Origin: Hondaea fermentalgiana
Taxonomy: Eukaryota > Sar > Bigyra > Thraustochytrida > Thraustochytriidae
Assembly (NCBI GenBank): GCA_014084085.1
Contig: NPFB01000016.1
Location: 260,229 to 324,228 of the forward strand
Direction: 5' to 3'
DNA: 64,000 bases
Shown here in pieces: positions 41,497 to 53,139 of this stretch (the first letter of the stretch is position 1; each line of letters begins with the position of its first letter). The notes beneath the pieces were generated by a model that did not search any database, was not told the origin of the DNA, and saw only the letters and a program-made list of their open reading frames with translations. Both the position numbers and the translations under genes were made by a program.

Positions 41497-44400
41497 ATGG
41501 AGTCGGAGAAGACGGTGGCGTCGAGGCGCGTGGGGCGGCTCGTGGCCCACCTGCGCGTGGACGATGTGCCGGCGTACGCCGGGGTCTTGGGCATCGAGCG
41601 CGTGCTGACCGGCGCAGGCAAGGCGGCGGTGCGCATTGGGGATGTGAGCATGGACCTCGTGCCGCCCCCAGAGGGACTCGAGACCCTCGTGCCCGTGGGA
41701 TACCTGGACCCGGCCGGCGAGCCCCAGGACGTACTGCGCATCCTGCGGTTCATGATGCAAAAGGACACCCTGGGCCAGGACGTCTACTTGATCGGACCTC
41801 CCGGACCCCTGCGGCGCAACATCGTCTTCAAGTACTGCGAGCTGGTGCAGCGCCCTGTCGAGTACGTCTCGCTCTCACAAGACACCACCGAGAGCGACCT
41901 CAAGCAACGTCGCGAAATCAACAACGGCACGGCCCGCTACGTGGACTGCGCCGCGGTCCGGGCTGCCAAAGCTGGCAGCATGCTCGTGCTTGACGGCATT
42001 GAAAAGGCCGAGAGAAACGTCATGCCGCTCCTCAATAACCTTCTCGAGAACCGCGAGATGAACTGCGAGGACTCAACCTTTCTCGTCAGCCCAAAGCGCT
42101 ACGACGCTCTCGTCGCGGAGCACACGCCTCAGGAAATGGCGCAGTGGAAACTCATCCGTACGTCGGACCGGTTTCGTGTCATAGCTCTTGGCGTTCCCAT
42201 CCCGCGGTACCCGGGAAGCGCGCTCGACCCGCCCTTTCGCTCACGCTTCCAGGCCCGAGATGTCCCGTCGCTGCGACCCACGCAGCAACTTGAAGAGATC
42301 GAGTTGCGCGCCACAGAATCCTCGGACCCTCTTGTCGTGAGGCAAATCATCCAGGCCTCTGCTGTCCTCAGCGACTTGCGGCACTCGGAAGGTGGTGCCG
42401 CCTCCACGGCCGTCCCAGAGTTCCCGCAGGGCTATGAGTCCACGGTGGGTATTCTCCTCGAGTACTTTCCACACCTTTCTCCTCGCGCTCTGGCAGACTT
42501 TGTCTATCCCTTTCCTGCCTTGCTCGAGGGATCCACGGACGAGCGCGGCAACATGATTGACAAAGTCTTGTACCGCTTTGCGCTCAATCGTCGGGCTGTC
42601 TTTGTGCCAGGTCTGGTGAAAAGCGATCTCGTCATTGCAAACGGCAACGAATCGAGTCAGTCTGGCGGCACGCCGAACCCGCCCGATGCCGAGGATGCGC
42701 TCGCGTCCTCTGTCATGTGCGAATACTCTGTAAGCGAGGTCACGGCCTTTGGCACATCGCACCAGGCACGTGTCCGCTTCCGGCTTGAGCCTCTCAACAG
42801 GTACTCGCACGAGTACCTTCACTCTATGAAGGAGAACGATACCATCGTCACCGTCAGCGCAGGTACTCTAGCGCCCGCCACGAGCGTACCGGGCATGGTG
42901 GAGACGCGCACGAACATGGCGCAATTTTCTCGCATGGTCCAGGCCCACGCTGTCGGCGATTTCTGCCTGCTTGGTGAAAAGGGTGGCGGAAAGTCTGCAC
43001 TCGTGCACTACTTTGCCCGCCGTCTCGGCTATGAAGTTGAACACATCCCCCTGTACAAGGACATTACTGCGCGAGGGCTTTTGCAGCGCCGTACGACGCG
43101 TCCCAACGGTGACACGGACTGGGAGGACTCGAGTCTTGTTGTGGCCGCGCTCACCGGTCGCATCGCCATCCTCGACGGCGTCGAGCAGATGATTCCGGGC
43201 ACCCTTGCCTCGCTGCAGCTTCTCGTCAGCGATCGGGAGGCGCGCTTGCCGAACGGAGTGCGACTTATCAGCGCAGAGCGCTTTGAAATGCTCCAGGACG
43301 AGCACGGTCTCTCGCGCGCCGAGCTCGAGGCGCAGGGCGTGCTGCCTATTCATCCTGCCTTTCGCATTATCGCGCTCGCGCGCCCAACGGGCGTCAAGGG
43401 CGGCGGGTCCCCAACCGGCACGTGGCGAGATTGGCTCGGTTCCGAGGTGCAAAGCATGTTTTCCTTTGTCTTTGTCGACCCGGTGGAGCCCGAGGAGCAA
43501 AAGTTTATTCTTCGCACGCTCGCCCCTCGCGTCCCTGTCACCGAGCTGGACCATCTCATGGGCTTTGCCAAGACGTTGCGCAAGGCTGTGGCCTCGGATG
43601 AGATGCTCACGCCTCTACTCACAGCAGTCTCGCTGCGTTCAATGATCCGCATCTGCCGACGCATTGCCGTCGATGTGCAGCAGCATGGTGACGGGGACGC
43701 GAGCGCGGCGCTCCATGATGCCGTCTTGCGCGCCTCTTTATCCCGCTTCTTGCCGCCCATTGTACTCGAGACCTTGCTGGCGCAGCTCAAGGCTGCTGCA
43801 ATTCTCCCCACCAAGGGCGCCGGCGGGGACCTCGATCATCTGCTTTCGATTGAAGTTGTAGAGGGCGACCGCGCGCAAGCCTTGCGCAAGGATGCCCGTG
43901 CTGTTGGCGTTCTCAAGATCGGCAATGTGACGGTCGACATTCTTCCGCCCAAGGACCCGCTTCTTATTCCAGATATCCTCTTTTACGATAACCCTCGTCA
44001 AGCGCTTTCGATGCGCGAAATGGTCAAGGACTGGACCTCGGGTCAGCACCTGCTGCTCATTGGTAACCAGGGTGTCGGCAAAAACAAGCTGGCGGACCGC
44101 ATGCTGCAGCTTCTTCGTCTGCCCCGCGAGTACATTCAGCTTCATCGCGACACGACCGTGCAGAACCTTACGAGCAACCCAACGATTGTAGACGGCGTCC
44201 TCCAGTACGAAGATTCGCCGCTTGTTCGCGCCGCACGCGAAGGCCGCGTGCTTGTGGTCGACGAGGCTGACAAGGCGCCCACTCACGTGACAGCCATTCT
44301 CAAGGCTCTCGTCGAGGATCGCTCCATGCTGCTCGCAGACGGCCGGCGCATTCTCGACCCTGAGGACGTCGTTCCCGGCACCGAGGACCGCGTTATCCCG

Positions 44401-47400
44401 CTGCATCCCGAGTTCCGGCTCATTGCGCTCGCAAACCGCCCGGGCTTTCCCTTTCACGGCAACGACTTTTTCCGCGAGGTGGGCGATGTCTTTTCGTGCC
44501 ATGCCATTGACAATCCGGATGCAAACTCGGAAATGTACTTGCTCAAACAGTATGGCCCGGACGTTCCCGAGGACACCTTGCGCAAGTTGATCGCGGCGTT
44601 TGATGAGCTCCGAGGCATGTCCGACGAGGGCCAGCTTTCGTACCCGTACTCGACGCGCGAGCTGACCGCTGTTGTCAAGCACATGCAACGCTTCCCGAAC
44701 GACGGCGTTGATCGTATCCTGCGCAATGTCTTTGACTTTGACAACTACAGTCATGAGGAGAAAACGCTACTCGTCGAGGTCTTTGCCAAGCATGGTGTCC
44801 CGTTCTCGATCGGAGCTTCCAGCTTTCACGTAAGCACGGGGCGCACGCGCACACTGCCGCCGCCCAAGCTGATTGAGCAGTGGTCTGTAGCAAACACAAG
44901 CAGCGGCGATGGCATGCGCTCTGCCTCGCACGACCTCATCAAGCTCAATGCCTTTGTGTCGCCCACTAGCGAGATCATTCGTATGAACCTGTCCAAGAAA
45001 TCGGAAGACTGGCCTCTCAAGCCTGCATACATGGAGACCACCCTTGCGCGGAACGAAAGGAGCTCCGTAGTCTTTACTGAAGAGCTCTACTCGTTTGCAC
45101 TGCCGCAGGGCCTCATTCTCGGCGTCACAACGCTTGCGGACGGCACCATTGTGGCGCTGGCGCGTAGCCACAGCTTTATGATGTATGTCATTGACCCGGC
45201 GCAGCAGCATTGCTCTGTGCACGACTTGCACTCATCGACGCCTGCCGACGGTGTCTACCGTATCGCGCCGACTGCCGCGAACGTGTTTGCGCTTGGCGGC
45301 GAGGGCCGTCGCGTCCTCGTGCAGAATCCCCAGAATGGCAACATGCTCGTGGTGGATTTGGACACTTTGAGCTTTCGCTTCGTGGACCTCCCGCCCGGCG
45401 CGGCACGCAAAGGCCCCAAGGTTCAGATCGTGCAGTGCCCTGCCCCGCACCAAACGCGCTTTCTCATGTATCAATGCGGACATCGCTTTCTCACAGTCAT
45501 GGACTTTGCCCAAGACGGCGAGACCTTTTCCACGACGGTGTCGAACGTTGATCCGCCCCGGCAGCAGCTCTTGCTGGGTGTCGACCGCGTCGACGCGCTC
45601 ACAGGAAATGCTTGGCTGCTCACGTCGACCGAGAACAAGTCGGAGCGCCAGACGACCTTTCGTGTTTATCTCGACGAGACGGAGGGCCGCTTCCTCCTCG
45701 ACCGTCTCAATCGCCAAGAACCTGCTCCAGAGTACGCCAAGACCGCGACGATGCCAACGTTTGCTTCGCCAACGCCCATGAGCTCGTCGCCAGGAGCGCT
45801 CAAGCCAGGCGCTGCGCGGATGATTCAGCTGCGCGAGCCCGGCGGCGAGCCCGGCGAGCGGATCCCGGCCTTTGCTGTGGACCTTCCTGGCGCCTTTGCA
45901 TCTGGCTCACGCGCGAACATTTTTCAGATTGATGAAAAGCTTGTCGTGGGTGACTCGGGCACGCAAGCCGAGGAGGACGCCGCCCCCAAGGAAGGCGAGG
46001 ACGCCAAGTCGAAGCGCAAGGTTGCCCGGGTGCATGCGCAGCAGCTGAGTGAATCGAACCTGATGGCGGTCGTCCGCGAGTCGCCAGAGCGCATGATTGT
46101 TGATGTAGAGCTGTACGACGTGAACAGCTCGAGCCGTCGCACGCTTTCCGTGAACCTCGAGGACGACGCCATTACCAAGAACCAGAATGACCCGGACGCT
46201 CGGCAGCGCGTCGGATCCGGGGCAAAGAAGGACCCTCGCTACGGGACCGAAGTGCGGCATTCGCCGAACCTTGCGTCTCTGAAGCAGACGCTCTCGCCCT
46301 CGCAGCTCAACATGTTTGCGATGCGCCGGACGAGCATCGCCGAGGCAAGCCAGCGTCTCTTTCTGACGGAGCTGAGCGCCACGACGATCCTCACGGTGGA
46401 TTGCCTTGGCACGGCGCGCGTCTGGCTCGTCGACGAGCTCGCAATCCGCCAGGCTTTTGCGGACTGGCGCAAACTCGTCGGTCGAGCAGAAGACGAACCC
46501 CTGAAGCTTCTGTAAGTCGATCGTACGAGATTTGCTCTTGCCCATCTTTCTTCTCTTTCATTCTTCACTTTCCTCTCTGCTACAGGCAGGCAGGCAGGGT
46601 TGTCAGGCAAACCCTTGGCTGCTTATTCTGCAAAGCTTTTCCCCTTGCCTTTGCCTTTGCCTGTTTCACCCGCATACACGGCTTTCGTGTGACAGCAGAC
46701 TCTTGCGATTCGTGTGATAGATTGAAGACACGAAAGTGGGAGAATGATTGTGGAAGAGAAAAGAGAAAAATAGATGGGCGAGAGTCATCTCGAAAAGGCT
46801 GCGGCCGATAAGTTTATCGTGGAAGAGACTGAAAGAAGAGAACGCGAACTGACCCAAGGTGAATTTATAATTCCTTGCTCACGCTATTACCATGCCACCC
46901 GCACAAACATACACAGGTTCGAGAATGACGACGAGAGGAAGAAAAAGTATGGCATTGCCGACGAAGACGACGGTGACGGTGACGGTGAAGGTGAGGGCGA
47001 AGGCCAAGGCAAGGGTAAAGGCAAAGGCAAGGGCAAAGGCAGCGGTGATGGAGAAGGCGACGGCGATGGCGATGGCGGCGGAGGTGGTAGCGGCGATGGT
47101 GGCGGTCCCGGACAACTGAGCTCCGGCGGAGGAGGAGGTAGCATGTCGGGCCAGGCACGCGGTAAAACCCTGGATCAACTTGGAGATCTTCCCGATCCAA
47201 GCGACGAGGAGTTTCAGCAGATTGAAAATCCTGGCGCGGCCGAGATGCGCGAGGCGCAAACCGACGAGATTGCCTCGAGCGTGAAGCGCGAAACGGAAGA
47301 ATTCAAGCGTGAGGAGTGGCTGCAGTTCCTCCAAAAGCTCGACATGAGCGAGCACGATGCAGAAAAGTACGACAAGTACAAGGAGGCGGTCAAGACAGAG

Positions 47401-48168
47401 GTGCGCGAGCTGCGTGTGACGCTTGAAGGTCTCGAGGCAAATGATACGGAACGTATCTGGCTCAAGAACCAGGTGACGGGCGACATCGACGATTCGAAGC
47501 TCATTGACGGTCTCACGGGCGAGCGCGCCATCTACAAGCGCCGCAGCGACCTTTCGCCAGACTCGGCGCTCTTCCAGGCCAAGCCAAAGCGAATTAGTTT
47601 TGTCTTTGACGCCTCCATGTCCATGACGCGCTATGCAGCAGACGGACGCCTTCAACGATCACTCGAGGCGACGACGATGATTCTCGAGGCTGTCAAGGGC
47701 ATGGAGCATCGCTTTGATATCGCCATGTCGGCGCATTCTGGCGACACTGCGCATCTCCCTTTGGTCGATTTTGGCAAGCCTCCGCGCACCGACAAGGAGC
47801 GGCTCAACGTGGTTCGACAGATTTACGCGCACGCCGAGATGTGCGAATCCGGCGATAACACGGTGAACGGTCTGCGCCGCGCCATTGAGGCAATCACTCG
47901 AGGCCCTGATGCCGATGCGCGCTACGTTGTCTTGGTCAGCGACGCCAATGTCGACATGTACGGCATCACACCCGAAACGCTCGATAAGCTCATCAAGATG
48001 GACCCTCGCGTGCACGTTTTCGTGCTCTTCATCGCGAGCATGTCTGATCAGTCCAAGGTTTTTGAGGAGAAGCTTCCAGGTCGCGTGTTCACCTGCCTCG
48101 ACACCTCGGAGGTTCCCAAGAATCTCAAGAAGATGTTTCTCGCCGCAGCCACGACTGCCAAGATCTGA
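41497..48168 (+). CDS. VWA8: VWA8: AAA+ ATPase with C-terminal von Willebrand A domain, two exons
   Basis: Exons 41497-46511 and 46917-48168 give 2088 aa (human VWA8 1905 aa). Three dynein/midasin-like AAA+ units are visible: the first with the family block GQDVYLIGPPGPLRRNIV, LSQDTTESDLKQRREI and EKAERNVMPLLNNLLENREM (Walker A degenerate, no Lys); the second with Walker A GEKGGGKSALV (about 491) and AILDGVEQM; the third with GNQGVGKNKLADRM (about 855) and LVVDEADKAP. The C-terminal exon carries a Gly/Asp/Lys-rich linker, WLKNQVTGDIDDSKLIDGLTGE, and a VWA domain with the MIDAS motif DASMS (about 1900), SGDT and DAN. VWA8 is a mitochondrial matrix-side ATPase in animals. No clear presequence is seen here, though the N-terminus has several Arg residues. 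The splice joins LVGRAEDEPLKLL to FENDDERKKKYG in frame. Confidence 0.93.
46512..46916 (+). other. Intron of VWA8
   Basis: 405 bp, phase 2, donor GTAAGT, acceptor ACACAG. A CTGAC branch-site candidate lies near 46848-46852. It falls exactly between the AAA+ part and the VWA part. Reading through the donor gives an immediate TAA. Confidence 0.85.
46965..47150 (+). repeat. Glycine-rich GGY/GAR hexamer-type repeat in VWA8 exon 2
   Basis: Purine-rich GGTGAC, GGCAAG and GGCGAT units code for a (Asp/Glu/Lys-Gly)n linker between AAA+ and VWA parts. Human VWA8 also has a Gly-rich linker here. Confidence 0.8.
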
Positions 48169-49260
48169 TTTAATTATAGATTTGATAGGCCTAGTAGCAC
48201 AGTTCTCCGTCCTGATATATTGTTGCGGCATGGCGAGGAGAGAAGAGGCAGGGCGACCAATTTTTTCTTGTCTTCTGCCTAAGGGGAAGAACGAGAGAAG
48301 AACGCGTGAGAGATGCCTGCTGTTCTTCATGCGTGTCCTGGCAAAAAACCAGAGGCTCTTTTGCCTCAGGGTCAATCGATCAAAGACGGCATCGTAGCGG
48401 TGAAGAATGTTTCACCTTGACACCACGTCAACGTCACCACGAAGTTTCAAGTTGTTTCTCCGCCCCCGCCCCCTTTTATTTCATCTTTTTTTATTTCTGG
48501 CTTGAGAAAGAATTGCCGGCCCGCTAAGCTAGCGTGGCAGCTAGCCAGCTTGCTTGATTTTAGCTTGCTTTCTTGTGTTCTATTGCTTGCGAAGTGTCTT
48601 GCCTGCTCGAAGCTCCTTGCCAGCTTTCCTTCGAACTCGCCTCCCTCTTCCGCTGGTCGGACATGCACCGTCCGTCCATCATGGAGTCAGTCTCCTCGCC
48701 TCCACGACTTGTGAACATCCATCCACCCATCCAGTCGTGGGGATCTATGGCATCGCCGAGAACGAGCCCCGCTGCACACATATACCACCCAACGCCCACC
48801 CTCATCCGATTTCGCTCCTTGTGCGCGCCTTCTTCAGGTCACCCAAGTCGTCGCAACGTCGAAGTCGAACCTCAAGAACCCCACCAAGAACTTCCCGGCT
48901 AGAGTGAACCTGGTCCTCATCACACACAACCTCTACAACAACGAGACCCTCCCACGAAGACCGCAAGCTTGGCGATGCGAGCTGCAGGCCCTCCCCTCTC
49001 CCCCGGTCGCCCTCCGTCCGCGCCGAGAGGGTCCATGTCGCGGCCTCGCTTCGCGCATAGTCGCCGTCCGCGGTATGCGCGAGAACATGGATTCCGAAGT
49101 GAATAAACAAGCCGCGCCTCGCAGCAAAGCCGGGCGCCGGATAACCGCGACTCTTGTGACCGTGCAGAGAGAGGACGGGGAATGCGAATCCAGGCGAGGC
49201 GCAGCGCAGGGAGAGGAGGAGGAGGAGCAGACCCGACTCGACGCGGACCTGGACGGCGCG
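48169..49260. other. Intergenic region VWA8 to sulfotransferase-like gene
   Basis: About 1.1 kb. It holds a TAGGCCTA at 48186-48193 just after VWA8, an AT-rich stretch to about 48500, CTTGC/GCTAG-type short repeats at 48527-48600, then a GC-rich leader. Long open frames on both strands near 48800-49300 are run through GC-rich sequence and the N gap and have no protein-like character. Confidence 0.4.
48186..48193. repeat. TAGGCCTA palindrome, copy 5
   Basis: Perfect octamer only 18 bp after the VWA8 stop codon, hence in its 3' UTR. Confidence 0.6.
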
Positions 49261-51505
49261 ATGCAGCGGCGGCGGCTGCGCTGGGCGGCGGCGGCGGCGG
49301 CGGTGGCGGCGGCGCTGGGNNNNNNNNNNNNNNNNNNNNNNNNNNNNNNNNNNNNNNNNNNNNNNNNNNNNNNNNNNNNNNNNNNNNNNNNNNNNNNNNN
49401 NNNNNNNNNNNNNNNNNNNGGCGGCGGCGGCGGCGGCGGTCTCCTCGTCCGCGTCGTCGGGGCGCGGGGATTGGCATGTTGGGGCCGATGAGGTTGATGA
49501 TGGAGGCGGACCTCTGCGCGGCGCGGAGGAGCTCCGGCTCGGCGCGGAGGACGGCATGAACGCGTGGCACGCGTCGCAGCTCCTCGCGGAGGAGGAGGAG
49601 GAGGCAGGAATGGCGGGCACGCAGAAGAAAGCGCGCAATTCGCCGGGAGATGTGCAGGCGTACAGAAGGCAAGAGGGGCCGGTGCTGACCGTGCTGACCG
49701 GGACCCACGCCACGAACGCGAGCAACACGCTGCAGGTGTCCTCGCAGTCCGTCAAGTGCCAGGCGGTTAACGAGGCCATGCGCGGACTGTGGACGCAATT
49801 TTCCGACGGCCTCCACTATGTCAAGGCCAAGGAGGCGCTCATCAGTGCGCTAAGCAAGCTTGATCCCACGGATCGCTGCACGTTTTCCTCGACCGCGCGA
49901 AATTATCAGTACACCTTTCCGATGGCGATCAAACCCTCACAGCGGTGCTCGCTGCAGGTGGCGCGCGAACTCGCAAACCGAAAGTACCTCATGGGCCCGA
50001 CAGGCGAACCGGCTACTCGCATCACCGTCCCATGGTTCTTGCTGCGGCCCGATCTGGTCACACTTGAAAGACTATGCCACAAAACAGGCGTCCGTGTGCG
50101 CTATCTCGTGACCGTGGGCCACGATACGGCTACAGCAGCCTTTTCCAACGAGGGTTGCCCGCGCTTTAACACACTACTCGCCAAGCGGGGCGTGTACAAG
50201 GAGATCCTCCTCCTCGTCGCGTTGAGTGATCTGAGCCACCAGCTGGGCAAGCTGCAATACGCGGAAGTCATCGTGTCAGAGTGCCGCGCGACCTCGCGTG
50301 TCAAGAGACTGCTTCACGACTCGAGGCTCGAGACCTCGAGCGCGAGCGCGCGCGTGCGGGCCAAGTTTTTGAACAATGAAGAGCTGTCGGAGCCGGCGCT
50401 CAAATGCTTTCGAAGCCCCATTGGCGACCGCCTCGACGTCGTTTCCAAAAGCCATGTGCCCTCTATTCTAGCGAACGAGCTTTTCCTCGGCGAAAAGCTA
50501 AAAAAGACGGTCTTTGCCGGATCATCCACGGACCCTGACACGAAAATCCCGACGGTGGTCTTCGTCGCGGGCGTCGAGGGCTCGGGACACCACATGATGT
50601 CGACCCTCGGCCGCAAGCACACGACGCGCGAGCTTTACGACACCTTGACGGACTATCTCGCAGACTCACGTTGGCGCGACGACAGCCTGGAAGAACATGG
50701 CCCGGCGCGCGAGCGACTCGTCAATGTTTTGCGTGGATTGCACAACACCAATACATCGGACGGGAGCAAGTTGTTCTTTCTGAACACTGTCTTCACAGAG
50801 GCGGCAGTCAACATGTATTCGTACCCGTGGGGTGGTCCGCGGTGCTACATGAAAAAGTTTGCGCGTCCGATTTGCAACATTGACCTGTACGAGCTCGTGA
50901 AAATCGGCGAGGAGGCCGGCGTAGACTTTCGCGTGGTGGTTCTGCGTCGCGCACTAGGAGCTGCGATTGTGTCTTCGTCGATCAACCGCAACTTTGGCAC
51001 GGTGAACTCGCAGACGCGCTCCCTGGGCATGTCGTGGTCGCTGTTGCGCGAGAGCCTGCGCTCGATCGATGACGCCTTTATCGAGCAATTCAATTATGAG
51101 GATCTCATCAAACAGCCCCTTGAAGAGTGCCCTCGGCTCGTCAAGCATCTTAACGTGGATCCAGAGTCTCCGCTGGGGCAGCACTTCAATGAGACTTTGA
51201 TGCAGTCCTATCTTGAGTTTGGCAAGAAGAACACTGACTCGTGGAAGGTCAAGTTGACAGACAACCAATTCACTCTCATTAGCGATATGCTCTATTTCCC
51301 GGAAGAGCTGATTGACGACTTTAATACGGAGGAGGCCATCATTCTAAGAGCCGGCCGCGCCGCCAAGGTCGCTGCGGAGGTCGCGAATTCTGGCAAGGGT
51401 CTTTCAGACGAAGAGGTCGCTCGCCTCGCGCTGATTGCGCAGAACAATGCTATTGCAAAGGCTCGCGCTGATTTAGCGAGTAAAAGTGCCGACAGCGCCT
51501 CCTAA
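49261..51505 (+). CDS. Sulfotransferase-like type II membrane protein (interrupted by assembly gap)
   Basis: The well-supported part runs from the ATG at 49556 (649 aa), but the frame stays open upstream to the gap edge at 49421, starting with a polyalanine GCG run. On the other side of the gap the ATG at 49261 begins MQRRRLRWAAAAAAVAAALG, a basic patch followed by a hydrophobic Ala/Val helix, which is a good signal anchor. I infer that this is the true N-terminus of a Golgi type II protein. The main part has VVFVAGVEGSGHHMM (about residue 337 from 49556), matching the 5'-phosphosulfate loop of PAPS sulfotransferases, and later DFRVVVLRRALGAAIVSSSINRNF, which sits where the 3'-phosphate-binding strand with its Arg and Ser is expected. 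The acceptor is unknown. The N-terminal ~270 residues have no family I recognise. The 100 Ns are a placeholder, so frame across the gap cannot be judged. Confidence 0.6.
49320..49419. other. Assembly gap of 100 N
   Basis: Exactly 100 N flanked on both sides by GCG/GGC triplet repeats, which probably broke the assembly. The true length is unknown. Confidence 0.99.
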
Positions 51506-51930
51506 CCTGGGACTATGGAGCGATGCACAGAGACACGCACAAACCTCGACTCGCCCCCTTGCGAAGGACTCGCGCACGCGATGCCCTTCGTTCTCTCCTT
51601 TATTTACTTCGTCCTTTCTTCCTCTCTTTTCTTTTATCCAAAGCTGTACCCTCCTTTGTTGCAGGACAATTGTATTGCGCTTTTTATTTCTGATCTCCAA
51701 AAGACGAAGCGAGAAAGAGGGTCATTTTGATTTAGGAATGCAAGTTGGTTACGCAGACAAAGTGAGCAGATCGATCTCCCCCCGAGCTTCCCTTCTCTCT
51801 GTCCCTCGAGATTTTAAAATCAAAAGTGGCAACAAAAGTGCAGCCAGAGCAGCTGACATGTGAATGAATTGATAAAACAATGATTCTTTCTTACTTCTAA
51901 AAAAGTGCAAGTTCTTTACAGGTCTTCGCC
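51506..51930. other. Intergenic region between convergent sulfotransferase-like and PLGRKT genes
   Basis: 425 bp, pyrimidine-rich then AT-rich, holding the two 3' ends. No gene or repeat of note. Confidence 0.4.
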
Positions 51931-52437
51931 TTATGGGGTCTCGCTTCTGAAAGGTTCGTCCGCGGCCTGGAAAGGGGGCGTCTCCAAAAAACCACGCACA
52001 TAAGCTGGCCAGTAAGAGCCAACCCGGTCGCCAAGTTTCATAGGTTGCGAGTCGAGAAATGCAGCTTCATTCTCGTAGAATTTGTAAAAGGGCGCCTTCG
52101 TCGGCGGCACGAAACGCCAGCGCTCGTCAACCATAATGTGCTCGGCCTCCTTGCACACGCGACGAATCTTGGTAAAGTAGGCCATGTCCGCCTGGTAGAT
52201 CATAACAAGAGGAAGCACGCCAATGGGCACTGCCAAGGGCTTGGGAAACTTGCCACGCAGCGCAGTGACCACGCCCAGCGTAGCGCAGCCCGTCCAGAGC
52301 CCCGCAAGATACTGCAAAAAGTCTCGGGCTTGCGCCAAGTTCAAAGCCATCTGCATCTCGCGCTGCGCGGCGAGGTACTGCAGGCCGAGGTCACGCACTT
52401 CGTTCGCCTTGCGCTCCACGCCGAGTGCGCCTCCCAT
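51931..52437 (-). CDS. PLGRKT: PLGRKT (C9orf46) homologue, two-helix membrane protein
   Basis: 168 aa from the ATG at 52435-52437 (MGGALGVERK). The pattern follows human PLGRKT (147 aa): a helical N-terminus with QYLAAQREMQMALNLAQARDFLQYLAGL (human ...MRERQMAMQIAWSREFLKYF), a first hydrophobic helix, a short KFPKPLAVPIGVLPLVMIYQADMAYFTKI second helix (human KKPAFLVPIVPLSFILTYQYDLGYG), then KEAEHIMVDERWRF (human GEAEDILETEK). In mammals the protein exposes a C-terminal Lys that binds plasminogen. Here the chain is longer and ends ...SETP, so that role cannot apply; the conserved core must do something else. MG at the N-terminus lacks Ser at position 6 and is a weak myristoylation site. Divergent from the EF-hand gene. 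Confidence 0.82.
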   Translation of the reverse strand: MGGALGVERKANEVRDLGLQYLAAQREMQMALNLAQARDFLQYLAGLWTGCATLGVVTALRGKFPKPLAVPIGVLPLVMIYQADMAYFTKIRRVCKEAEHIMVDERWRFVPPTKAPFYKFYENEAAFLDSQPMKLGDRVGSYWPAYVRGFLETPPFQAADEPFRSETP

Positions 52438-53139
52438 CTTTGCTGCCTAGCGAGTCTTCCGCGTGTCCGATCGGGCTCGACTGGGTTCTGGGAGCAAGTT
52501 CGTTGCATCTTATGCCATCTCTTTGAGACCACGTCAGGGGTCACGGGCACGGCCCGGGACGGTCATCTTCTGTGTTCTATGCTTTGTTCCATTGACACGC
52601 GCACAGATACGTCCGTCCTTCGAACAGGGAATGTGTGCTGGTTCAAGTTGGTCCAAATCGCCGGAAAAGAATATTTCATAGCCTCGTGCTGAAGATTTTA
52701 TTCGAAGACGACGCTCGCTTTGATCCGTATAACAGCACCAGCCTTGTCTGAGAGGGCATTTGACCGTGTTTTAACTTAAAGACGCATGGTCGACAATGAT
52801 GCTGCTGCTGCAGTCTATACTCTTGGCTGATCAACTTTCTATTCTTTTATCTGGCGAGCCCGGCATTCCTGATCATCCCCATGTTGCCGTAGCTCAATGG
52901 CTTCTGGCGTGCGACAGGTTCAGGCAGCCTTTCGTTCGTGCATTCACTGTCAATTTCTTCAAAAAAAAAAAACGGCCATTTTTTCCTCCTTCTATTCATT
53001 CTGGATGTGAAGGAGCGTGTGACTTTGATGTGTACGGTGATCCGGCAAATCCGTAGAGCAGACATAAAGCTCAGCAACGCGCGGTCGCGAGACCAGCTAG
53101 CTCGCTCGGTCCGGGCGCTTGCGCGGCCGCGTTCCAAAG
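52438..53139. other. Intergenic region between divergent PLGRKT and EF-hand genes
   Basis: 702 bp. There is an A10 run at about 52962-52971. A stretch near 52873-52925 (gccgtagctcaatggc...) recalls a tRNA D-arm but does not fold into a tRNA. No gene supported. Confidence 0.4.

Noticed and set aside
43738..44754. 338-codon minus-strand open frame inside VWA8
   Set aside because: Antisense to conserved AAA+ sequence; no protein-like character.
30514..46916. EBP1 and VWA8 introns as copies of one mobile intron family
   Set aside because: Both are phase 2, similar in length (440 and 405 bp) and followed by GTTCG, but their interiors and ends do not align by eye.
48802..49816. Long minus-strand frames that span the N gap
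   Set aside because: Translations are Arg/Ser/Pro-rich and run through Ns; the plus-strand sulfotransferase-like frame is the real signal.
52873..52930. Possible tRNA gene (GTAGCTCAATGGC resembles a D-arm)
   Set aside because: No matching acceptor stem or anticodon arm, and no T-arm consensus at the right distance.
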